This document shows positions 34,001 to 46,000 of a stretch of 64,000 bases of DNA, one piece after another. Within the stretch, counting starts at the first letter, position 1. Each line of letters begins with the position of its first letter. The stretch covers positions 1 to 64,000 of the forward strand of contig QNGE01000952.1 of assembly GCA_008508345.1 (NCBI GenBank), given 5' to 3'. The stretch is from Paragonimus westermani. Its lineage: Eukaryota; Platyhelminthes; Trematoda; Plagiorchiida; Troglotrematidae. The notes below the pieces were generated by a model. That model ran no database searches. It was not told the DNA's origin and saw only the letters and a program-made list of their open reading frames with translations. A program made the position numbers and the translations under genes.

Positions 34001-37000
34001 GAACGATGAATCGGCAGTCACGTAACTGTAAACTACTAAGATTTAGAAAGCGAGCTCATTGAAGCAGTTCACTGTCGTTGCCTCGATTTTACATTCGTAT
34101 TGGCTTTGCCCTTTTGTCAAGCTCACGATGAGCTGCTTGTTTTCTCGCGCAAGACATTCCTCGTTTGCTTTTGGTGTGTTGGTGGCTTTGTCATTCTTTC
34201 ATTTGTCGCCTCGTGACTGGTCGTTTGATCACTCTTGGTGTTTTTCTCAGGGTGTTATCCAACTTCGCCTGCAGGACACACACGTTAAACTGCTTTTGTC
34301 TGGTTTTTCTGTTGGTAGATGAAACTAGGGGTTTTGATCCAATTGTACGAGATTAATGAATGGAACTGCTTATTGATAGCTGGTGTCTCACTGCCCCATT
34401 AAATAAAAGGGATATCGGGGGTGGCACAAAATCAAAAGTGAGTTAATGAGATGGTAGTTAAATCGAAGATAAGTTATGGGTTAACGCTATTTACTTAGTT
34501 GCGTGAATGAACACTAGGCTACCGTTATTATACACGAGTTCTTTCGCGAAGCAGATTTGCTTTTTGTTCGCTATTCTTTCTATTTACCGTCACTTTACCT
34601 TCCAGTTCCGCAATGATTGACCTGGCCGAATCGTTGTCCATTTTCTGATTAATTGACAGATGCACTCTCACCAATAAGCTTGGCCATGGGAATATAGGCA
34701 CGTTGATTTTCATCCTACTTGTGTGCGCGATGCTGATTCTCTTCTAGACCCCACTGACCACATGCTATTCTATTTCTCAGAGTTGTACTTGCGAATCAGA
34801 CAAATGAATCTGTTGATTGACGGGCGGGTTGCGTGATATCCTGTGTTCGTTATACTGTTTGCTAGTTGGCTCGACCGGACGATTGCCTGTGCATTTTTTC
34901 TGGTGGGTGGTTTTCGACTCGACAGCGTGGGTATTATTGTTGTGCCCATATATTTATGTATTCGCCTTGATTTACCCCGACTGGCATCTTTCTCGTTTTG
35001 TTGTCTGATTCGCTTTCGAATATCTGGTGGGCCTGGCTTGCTTCATCTGCTTAGTTATCTTCGCGCCTCTCATCTCTATCTTTTAACTTATTAACACTGA
35101 ACACATCGATTGTTCATCGATTTTCCGAAGACTCACCTACCTATCGATCACTCGGTCTTGATTCTATCCCCGATCACTGTGACTGATCCTGATTAGGTTT
35201 AGGCAGCTTAACCGTATCCAGTTCATACTTTATTTCCGATGCGAGCTAACTTCATATAGTGTGAAAACTGATATTATTCAATTGATGGTTTCGTTTGCAA
35301 GTGGCCTTCTGCCGTAGTAAAACGAACGTGAGGTAACCAAATGGTGATGACATACAGGGTTATCAATCCGAAGGTCGTTAGATGAAACAACAGCTGCTGT
35401 CTAAGCAACCTGATAGATGTGCTCAACAACTCAGTCGAACTGTGTAGGCTGAAAAATCGAGGTGTGTGACTACGCTTGCGCCTAAACGGGATACTTTTCG
35501 ATAAGTCAGGTAGGCATTTAAAATCATGGGTGTCGGCTGTCATTCATTCTCATCTAAGGTGAATTGTGTAACGCCTCTCAGACGCGTGATGTTTTTAAGT
35601 CTGCCTCATCTTGCTGTGTACCTCTGTCTGGATTACAAGTTGAATTGGATTAGGCAGAGACTAAACCACAAATGAGCGAATTATTGTAGTTCGATCGTCT
35701 CGTGTTGTTTTTCTGATTGAATTGCATGTGTTATCAATTACTATGTGGATATAATGGGGCCGTTTACTGTTTTCATAGATTTTAACCACTGCCACATCGA
35801 AACTTTCTAACAATCGTCAATGGCCTTTTTGCATAATCGACTTCCGGCGCGTCAATCGCTTGTGTGTGCACGTATGTACGTGCGCCTGTGTGTATCTGAT
35901 TGTATTTTCGCGTTTTCGGATGTGGGTTGTTCCACGACCGGTCAGCATTTCTTTGTTTCTGCTCACGCTAGTTTTATTTCGGATTCACCCTAGAGTCTGA
36001 CTGCACATGGGCGACCGGCTGCATTTTTTTCACTGGGTGCCATTCGTCTTGCTATAAACCTATGTGTTTATCGGGTTTTATTGTATGCACATTTTTTGTC
36101 GAGTTTGTTTGAAATCTGATCGCCTTCGTTGATCCTGACATAGATGAACCAAGTGGTAATACGATTCATAGTAATTAGAAAGGGAGTATTAGTTCGAATG
36201 ACGGTAGCCACTAATTTCACGGGCACACTGACTGCATTAACCGCGCTAAACTTCTGCATGTGATGGTGTTTTGGACAAGTGCTACTAGTGTCACTCAAAA
36301 ATGTTTGTAGTTTTACCATTGTTTCTGTACTTTATTCAAATCGCTTGCAGTTTCATTAGGCAATGTTGATTGCCGCAAGCGTTACGTCGGCATTGAGACT
36401 ACTTATCCAGACGTTCGTCTTGATTTAAATTGTATGGCATCAGCAGAATGTATCGCCACTCGCACGATTTTACCAGATGCGGTTCAAACACCGAGACAAC
36501 GGTGTAGGAACACCAGGAACTCAGTGAGACATTTTCCGGACCCCAGGATAAACGGGGCGCTCGATTATCAGATTGTTTATTAGGCATCAGAGATTAATGG
36601 TTGATGTATTCACGTTCGCTACTTTCGTAGATTTCTCGTTCACGATTTGCCATGTTGATGGAGTCGTTAACAGTTAGTAGCGGAGCGCAGGAAATGGGAA
36701 TAAGCCATATTAAAGCGAGTCACAAAACCCCTCTTACATACCCTTAACCAATTGGTTAGAAACATTTTTTGTGGGTTACTTTTTCAACTTTTACTGCATT
36801 CCGAGCGTGTGATACGAAGTTGTGCGTACTGGCTTTCGCTTTTGTTAACTGACCGTCCTCCCACATTCTTCAGCATACCACATTGACGAGCTTACTCAAA
36901 TCGGCGCGACTTCTCCGTCTAGTCGGCATCATGCGCAAGTTGGATCGCTATTCGGAATACGGTGCCTCTATACTGTTGCTGCTCACAGCCCTATTTGCTC

Positions 37001-40000
37001 TGATCGCCCACTGGCTAGCTTGCATCTGGTATGGTTCGTTCCGTCGCGCTCATGATTTGAGTAGTTCATTATGTCCGCTAGACTTATGAATATACAGCCT
37101 TAGTTTTTGTATCATACAGCTGTTTCATGTCTCGTTTGTGCTGAATGCTGTTTGGTTTAAAAGTATATCACCTGAGACATCCCCAGCTTACTACTGATTG
37201 ATTAAAGCGCCTTACTTTGTAGCGTGTGGTCACATTGTTCTTTATTGGCCTCATCGGCGAGGTCGAAAGCCGAGTATAGTTTGGTCTAATTCTCATGGTC
37301 CGCTTTTGATATATCAAATCCAAAAGAAACGTTATTGCTGAACTTTGAGCTGTGTATGTACTCTTGTTTTCTTCTTTTTCCTTCTTTGGTATACAGGAAT
37401 GTATTTCGAGTTCGCGCAGGCTGAAAGCACTCTTGGTATTGGTATGTTCGCCGAGCTTGGCATTTAGTTTGCAAACGTCTCATCATCAAGCGAGGTGACA
37501 TCATCAGTGCGTAATTGTTTCAGTGTGTGGTTTTGAGCTCAAAATAACCTCAATGCCAAGCTCGGCGAACATATCAATACCAAAACCATCAACTCGAGCT
37601 ACGAACAACGCCACCACTATTCCCAACCATCTGGAAGCACTCTTTTGTGTAGCAATGAAAGGAGAGAAAGTTTCCATTTAAAAAAATAAATACACGGCGC
37701 CTCTAGTTTAGATTATTCATGAGTGGTCATGAATTTCTTTGATTTAAACTGAAGAACACTGACGTCTGATCGTGGCTTTTGAATTCAGGTAGATATTTTA
37801 GTTGACCCATCGCGATTAGAAACCCCGACTCTAATTGGAGCTCATCAGTAGTGCACACCATTGCCGTAGCCGCTATCCGTACTCCGGCCACACTTATCAA
37901 TCCTACGTCGCTACCTCTCTTATGATTAAAAGATTTCTACCCTAGCTGAGAGACAAAACTGTTCTGTGTGTACACTGTGCCGCTGCCACTGTACGGCAAC
38001 CACTCGGTGCCGACATAATCGGCTCCTCCAGAAGCCACTACAAACAGATACTACTTCAGCATTTAATTCATTCCGCCAACCAATGGAAATAAACATTTGC
38101 TGTGTCATGCGAAATTGCAAGGTGGCACAAGACTGCTTGGTTTCGACGATAGCTATTGGCTATCGGCGCTGCGTGCACCTTTTCCTCTGGCTTCGTGTCA
38201 GCTCATGTGGATCTTTTTCTCGCTGCTTTGATGAAAACCTTCATGCCGCTGGCTTTGCATTCAGCCTCGCTGCATAAGACCGTATGACGCACACTGAATT
38301 CACTGAATTGCACGATTTGGTTTAGACTTAGCATGATCTAAGTGACTGAAATCCGTTGTCGATAAATCACACACGTGGGGCAGTTGGGAACCATTCATCT
38401 GTAACACTGGCTAAAGAAGTGCTAGTGTCTTTTCTCGAAAGTTTCAAATCAAACTCTTGAACAGATTTAAGTGACGCCATCACACTTCGTGAAGTGGGTA
38501 CATTTCATGTTTCTGCCGAAACAAGGGCAAAGCTTTTTGATCGAGTTTTGCAAAAAAAGCGTGACCTGTTAGACACTGTTGTGATCGCTTCCCTTCTCAG
38601 TATATAGAAGATGTTAATGTTGCCTCATGCGGGCTGAGGAAGTAACAATAGTAATAGTGAAGATAATAGTACCACATTTGCCACACACGAACCCACACAT
38701 AACGATGGATCTACTATTATCGTCACTCTGACCCGTCGCCACTGTTTTGAACAACAGAGGACTACCGTGTAGGGAATTATTGTTTGGTCATTAAAGGATG
38801 TAAATGTGCCAAACTGAGTTTTGAAATGTATTTGGAACTTTCGAATTCCGTGCAGGAAAATTAAGAAGCATGACTGGAAAATGACCCATTGCAGTTGGAG
38901 AATCGGCCTTGTACATCGGAAGGAAGACTAAGATATCCGCACCAAATCTAGTACGAATGAAGTCAAGCCGTTTGGATGTCATATTTAAGACGTTTTTCGG
39001 TAGATGGCTTGAGAAGAATAGGACGTTGTGACTAAGCTGTAATACTCATTGTTTCAACCACCTCTGATGGCCTCCCTCAGAAGTATTGTAGTGGGATCGT
39101 ATTAATGAAGTAACAGAGGCACGTGGGGTTTACCGTGGCTTCGTCAACCTGCCTTGCTTCTGAACGGATCGGTCAATTCTTTGCCCATTAAGTAGAACTG
39201 AGACTGATATTGATAAGGCTCGTTTGTGCCCACTGTTTTTATCACCCCACAACACACTACGGACAGGGGTTTGGTCTCGTTGGGGTTAACGCACGGTGTT
39301 GGGCGTAAATGGCGAGAGCTTCAACACAGCATCGTTCTGTGGGGGAAGGCAGACCCATATAAATCACTCCAGCCTGATCCAAACATAATTTGCGATTCGC
39401 TGACGGTAAATGTAGTACGATGGCCGAATCCTTCTCCAGTCCCTGAAAATTAATGTACATCTTTCGGAGAGAATCACGTGTGCCTTTTATATTCAGCAAC
39501 ATGTGCTTTTAATTGTCTGCTTGTTTCCCGTACGTAATTGACACTACATCTGATTTCGTAAACGCGGTCTGTCTGGTTATCCATAGAAACTGGACCATTA
39601 AGATATATCACTAGTCGTTCTGAAGTATTGTTTAACCGAAATATAATCCGGAGTGGATTTTTCCCAGTTGCGCGTTCACTATACAGCATTTGCTCAGCAG
39701 ACTGGAATGTTCTAATCTCCTCGACTTCCTTCTTAGTCCTCATTAAAGGCGTTTCGATATCGGTTAGCAGCTGACATTTAGTATGAGAAATCTTGTTTTG
39801 GAGAGTTCACTGTTGCGAATCTTAGTAACTCTGTTAACGAGTGATTAGATGACTGTTCTTTTCATATCGGGCGGATGCAACGAGTTGAAATTGAGATACC
39901 GATCAGAATGAGTTGGTTTGCAGCACACAGAAACCTGAAATCTCTGTTGTTCATCAACTTCGACAAGGCAATTGAAAAAGTTAAGTGAACGCTCTTCGGT

Positions 40001-43000
40001 TTTATTTTCCAGTGCGGATACAATGCTGTTGCATCGTAAGTTACGAAACTGTAGGAACTGGTCACAAGCGATCTGTTTCATGATTACGGACGTCATTTGT
40101 ATACGGCCACCAGATTCGTGGAGGGTAGATGAAGTGGTTCATAACTTGTGCATCTGGGTATCCGAGAAGACTTCGATCTTAACACTGCTGAGGAAGGCCA
40201 CTTGAGATGGCTCAAACTTTCAGTATTACTGTCTGCTCTTAACGTTGTGTACTTTAAGTATATTTGACTGGCTTGGCATGGGTTACAGATCTGTGTTTGC
40301 AAAAACTGTTAACTAAGTACATCACTTACAACGTGAATTCTAGCATGTCAAGGGGTTGCACCCCAGTATTTTCACAATGCAGTTCTTGGTACCTCGAGGA
40401 CGACGAATGCACTGGCATAACAGGTTCTTGAACGGAGATCATGTCGTTGGTTTTCTCCAGTATATGTAGTCGTTTGCTTCTTTCTGTAGAATTGTTCTCA
40501 GATCTTGTCTTCCAAGTAGAAGCGTACCAAATAAACGGTTCACACCCTCTGCTGTTTTGTACGCAGTCTTTGGATTGATTAACCATCCACAGGAACTTAC
40601 GTGATCCATTTTTGATCATGAGTGGTGTTCGACAGTGCTGTTCGCCATCCTTTCTACTCTATAATTTCGTCACGGATGCCATTCCAGAAAAGGTATTGGA
40701 CCTTGAGTATTTCGATTTTGCCTAACTTCTCCCAGGCGACAATCGTCGTAATTTTGACGTCGACCCAGTCTGTGATGACTCACACGCAGCTCAGTACATT
40801 AGAACCAAGTTAGCAGTATCATTTCATCGGAGTGAACTTTGCCTTATTTCCCAAGAATGTGAAGTACTATTTTCAGATTTTCAGTGGTCTGTAATTGCTC
40901 ACGCTTTGATGACGTCGTTTGCTCCGGTGAATTATTTTTTCTACCTTGGTAATTCCATAGATGTTAGTGTGAGTGTAGGTGAAGCGATCGATATTCACAT
41001 TTAGTGGACCAGTTTTGCGTCTGTCTGTTGTGGAGGACGCAAAACCTACGAATAGGCAGGTATGATCTGCATCCGTGCATTTTGTCTTGCCGTGTGATTG
41101 TCAAATCTGCTCTGTGTGGCAGATATTTGCCTTTTATCCAGCCGTATTTTCTGCATACGTTTGCTAATTTGCGGTGGAATCACCACGTCAGTAACCAGAC
41201 CATTGGATAGCAACTTCTCAGGGACAGCAGCCTCTGTATCTAATACGATTCCGTCACTAGTTTCGTTGACACAGATTCATTCTTCATGTCATCACGTCGC
41301 TTTACTCATATGGCCCTATTCCCAAAATCTGGGGCTGGCTGAAAAGGAAGCACGGTGATCACACTAAATTAAACTGAGCTTACGGCACCTGAATTTGATG
41401 TCTACTCCAGTCGGCTCAACACATGCACATGTTTATTTCACTGCAAGTCAAACAACGCTGCCAGCCGTTAACAAGGGGGATGTGTAATTAGTGTACAATT
41501 AGCTAGAGCCTGTTCATTGTTCACATAAGTATATACAGCCCTAAGGCCAACCTAGTAACGAATCTGTATTTATTAGTGGTATTAAAAGCTGATGTCCACT
41601 AGAATGCTCTGTTTTTGTGAATATGTGCCTGTCTGATTACTCAGACACTCATTCAGACTACGATTTCATTTAACTGGTTTCTATTTGACAAGCCAAAGAT
41701 ATTGATTGCTACAATCCGAGTGAAGTTAGTCATCCAGGAAGCCAAAAGCCATTTTGATAGCTTAAATGCTTGCGACGTGGGGGACGCCTGTATTTGTGCG
41801 TTTGTAGACAAGTGCTTAAGTGGTGTGTGAAGTAGTGTGAAGAATCCTCAAGGTACTCGGTTCAAATCCTTGGGTTCAGCATGATTTAAGTCTTTAAAAG
41901 TTATAAAAACACGCGGACTTCGACGCGTATGCTGATTCTAAAGTAAACTCAAATTAATCTGGCGATGTGGATTTAAGGGTATCGACATAACTTGTGCTCG
42001 TGCTTGTTATACTTACGCAGGTTATACTGACCTTTTCGAAATATCTCACTGCGGATAGCGCTCGTGAATTGGGCCCTATAAATGTTCACTCCCTACATTA
42101 TTAGAACTTCAAATTCAAAGCACTTTCCCGCCAAAGGTCAAATGGTAGATAAACACAACGAATGTAGTTTTTCTACTGTCGTATATAATGAAATACTTTT
42201 TAAGTAACTTTTATTATGCAGGGAACTTATCGAATGGTCAAGGAAATGAGACATGTTTTTACGGAAAATGGTGTTGAAGTTGTACCTGGTCTCGCGCGAA
42301 GTCTACAAGGATTATTCGTACTTGTGAATGTCTCCGTAATTTTTAAAAAACTGAAACGGTGTTCCCATTCTTTACTGAATGTGACGAAGCAATCGGAAGA
42401 GGTGCAACTGAGTAGAGGAACATATAAAAGGCGACTGAATACCACAGTCTATTTTCCAAAAATATGCTTGTTTTGTTTACGACTGTATTTCCTGCGGTTT
42501 GTTGAGCTTGGATGAGCTATAAGAATATCTCAGCGAGAACCTGCCCGTTTACAAAGACCGCTTCAGCTTGCGTACTTAGTAATTTGAGCTAGTAAAGTCC
42601 TATCTTATTTTTAACACCATGTGCATGGTTCACTTTCTTTCGCTAGCTTAACGCACATGTTACTGATCTTAACATATCCCACCTACTACCTAATCTATAC
42701 TACTATCATAGAAGTGTTTGATGAGGTGGAATAGTTGGTCCCTGTTGGCCACGCATGTTCATTTCGGTAATACTGTTGTTTGTTGATCAACAGGAGAGCC
42801 ATTCGATCGTGTCCGAGGGCTGTAGTTGAATGGTGACAAACGCACTTATTCCAACCGTTTTGTTCTGTTTCTTCTTTTGATTGGATTGACAATGTGGTTG
42901 TGACCGCTCCGTTCAAGATAGACATGCGGTTGTGGTGTAAATGAAGGTTCCTCCTCAGTTTGCTTATTTTTTTCTGTTATTCCATTTGATTTGGATTCAT

Positions 43001-46000
43001 TAAAAGGTATGCGATTGGCAATGCGGAACATCAGTATCGTGAACCGAAAATCGGTTGGCTTAATACCCTAGCCCAACAAACCGAACAGCACTACACTGAT
43101 GACCCACAATCAGGACCGAATCTGCCGACCAAATATATCACTGCACTGTATTTCACATTCTCCAGCCTCACCTCGATTGGTTTCGGCAACGTCAGCCCTA
43201 ACACGAACGCGGAGAAAGTGTTCTCCATCATTGTGATGCTTGTTGGCTGTGAGTTCGTTCTCATAGATACCAGTGATTATGGTAGTTCTTGATTACAACC
43301 ACAAAGCTCCCAATCGGTTAATCAATACACTGTTAAACAGGTGTGCGTATTGATTCCGTTTCTGCCGGAATATACACAGAGGCATTCGTCTTTTGCATAC
43401 AAATAATCTATGTGGGCGTGTTTACTCATAGTCTGATACGTTTCCACTCGAGTTTAATGAGAGTCAAACAATTCAGGTTTGTTGTTCGCCGGATCGTTGG
43501 GCGTAGTCAAAAAACTTTCAACGTTTTGTTCGCTCCCACCGGAATGCCGTGAGCACTTTTTTGCGCACTTGAACTTTTTTTGGGTGTTTCTCCACTTGAT
43601 TGCACTTTCCAGTAGCTTATTAATTAGTCTCATTGTCCCACCGACTGATTTTTGCTAGGCACTCATAGATTTCCGACAATCGGATGTTGTTTTGCATTTG
43701 TTGCTTCTCCCGCAGTTATTGTCTTCAAAATGACAAGTTTCAAAGCATGGAAGTGATCAACATTTTCAGATTTTGTTGGTTGCGAATAGGCTTTTGCTGG
43801 TTTATAACTCCATTCTTTGTGCCACCTACTATGAAAAACCCATACGATTACTTCTCTTAAAGCATTAGGTAAACTATAAAACTATCGGTTTACACACTCT
43901 CCACTAAATGTTGACACGTGTTGTTCAAGCGTTGGATGACCTGGGGCCAATATCTGTTGCCATCGGTTGTCACATAATCGTGTTGTTAAGTAAATCGGTG
44001 TGAAATTTAGATATCTTCATTGGTCGGATGAATAGAGCAATAGAATTGTATGGGCAAAAGGTATTTAGTTTCCTGATTTATTGAAAGTGACAGTATGCTC
44101 ACAGCCTGTATTTCGCTTGTGCAAAAGTGAGTTTGCTCCAGGTGAACATCACGAGAGGGGAAGGGCAGAATGAGGCGGACATAGACACATGTGGTTGAAA
44201 ATAAAGTTTTGAATATCTCAAGAACATCCAGTAAGACAATTGGCGAAAATTTTTCTTAGTTTATATTTAACGGGGATTAGAACTTTCGGATATTTGTAAG
44301 AAGCAATGCCATCAAAATAGCGCACAAAGTAAGAAAACAGTAGTTCAGTTCATGATTAGAAGCAGTCCACTGCAGGTCTGTTCACATTGATCACCAAACG
44401 ACAATTCTTGAGTAATCTTTCGCGGTTGTCATTATTGAGACCTGCGACGTATTTTAGACAAAATAGGTGAATTGACGGTTAGGAATGGTAACTTACGAGA
44501 GGCCATGCACTGGCTCGTCACCAAGCATAAACCATGCGTATCCCGGTCCATACGCAAAAACACCATGAATACTGACAACTTAATTACTTCAAACCACTAA
44601 AAAACGGTCATAAAACTTGATGGGACGTGTTTCCTATTCTGAAGGACGACCCATCATTGAGTGTTTCACAGATCTTAAGCTTCGTTAGCCGATTGCCATG
44701 GTGCCGACGCATGTCCGTCCACGACTGAACACACTTTGGTCAGTTTTGTTCACCTTTTGCTGTTGTATTGAAGTCTATACCTCCCTAAATGGAATACGGA
44801 AACTTATCAACATCAGCATGTGGAAGCGGTTCTTGGAATGTCCATCCTACTGTCGGTAACTCAGACTAAACTCATTTGAACGTCTTGTCGCACGAGTTTG
44901 AACGCTAGGTGTACGTTTAACAAAACAGAGACGTCTTTTGGAGGATTTCTTGTTTCGATTATCATTCATATTATTCATCCTCTGGAGTTTACCATTAGCT
45001 TCGATGTTATGCTTTTCACTGTGCATGTGGCGCATGTGATTAGTTTGTTTTTTCCTCCATTTTGACATCATCAGCTCTCATGTATGCTAGTATCTTCGGC
45101 AATGTTGGAGCTCTTATTCAGCGACTATACAGTGGAACCGCACGCTACCATGCTCAAATGCTTCGTATCAAGGAATTCATTCGATTTCATCAAATACCCA
45201 GCCCATTGCGACAGCGTCTTGAGGAGTACTCGACACAAGTGTGGGAGCATACAAACGGGATTGATATGACAATGGTGCAATACAGTTTCCCGGAATCGTT
45301 ACAGTCGGACATCTGCCTCTACGTGTATCGTGACTTTTTGGGCGGATCACCGGCCTTTAAGTGTGAGTGATTTACGCCCATCATGTCGCTTTTTGGTCTG
45401 TCAACTTCCACCATTGGTGTGATTACGTAGATTTAATGTTGAATAATAAAATGATGGTTGTTGTTGTTGGCTGGTTGATGAGCATGAGAAGTTGCACCAG
45501 CAGTAGTTTAGGTATCTTAATCTAAAGAGGTATTCATATCGCTGATTCTAGAGTGGTATTCACCAGTCTAGGACATCTCCATGAAGCTCAAGGGCTGTGC
45601 CAATTTACTGTCGCGAAACCTGACTGCTCAGAGCAGGAGACTTGAACTGTCTGCAGGTATCTGACCTTTGATGTCTGTGTTCGACAGTTCACATTGACTG
45701 ACACCAATAGGCCAACAAGGAAAAGCTTAGAAAGCGAGTATCCTGTAGGGTACTAAGGATACCAGCTAGTCGTCTGCCATATCGCGCACCTTAGGTCGAT
45801 GGCTGGCTAACATATGTTGAGAGTTGGACAGATGATGATGGTGGCGTGGAGAAATGAAGTCGTTTATCAACGGGTTAGACATTATGGGTGGGGTTCGTCT
45901 TCTGGGCTGGAGCCACGGAGTTGGTGGCTGGAGACTAGGCGAGATGGTGGCTAATTGGGCTCAATAGTCTGAATGTCGCCTTGTTTAGATGGGTTATGTG

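Larger units (their letters stand above)
28836..36873 (+). other. ERG channel intron 8, 8.0 kb, probable GC-AG intron
   Basis: Begins gcaagc after CAG, the form preferred by GC-AG introns, and ends cattcttcag. Contains two RTE-like fragments at 29.14-31.17 kb facing each other. 31,180-36,870 shows no gene or element I can recognise. Confidence 0.75.
37029..43006 (+). other. ERG channel intron 9, 6.0 kb
   Basis: Contains the hammerhead-like inverted repeat at 37,432-37,583, a PLE fragment at 39.5-40.3 kb (minus) and an RTE-like fragment at 40.6-41.4 kb (plus). 37.6-39.4 and 41.4-43.0 kb show nothing I can name. Confidence 0.85.
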
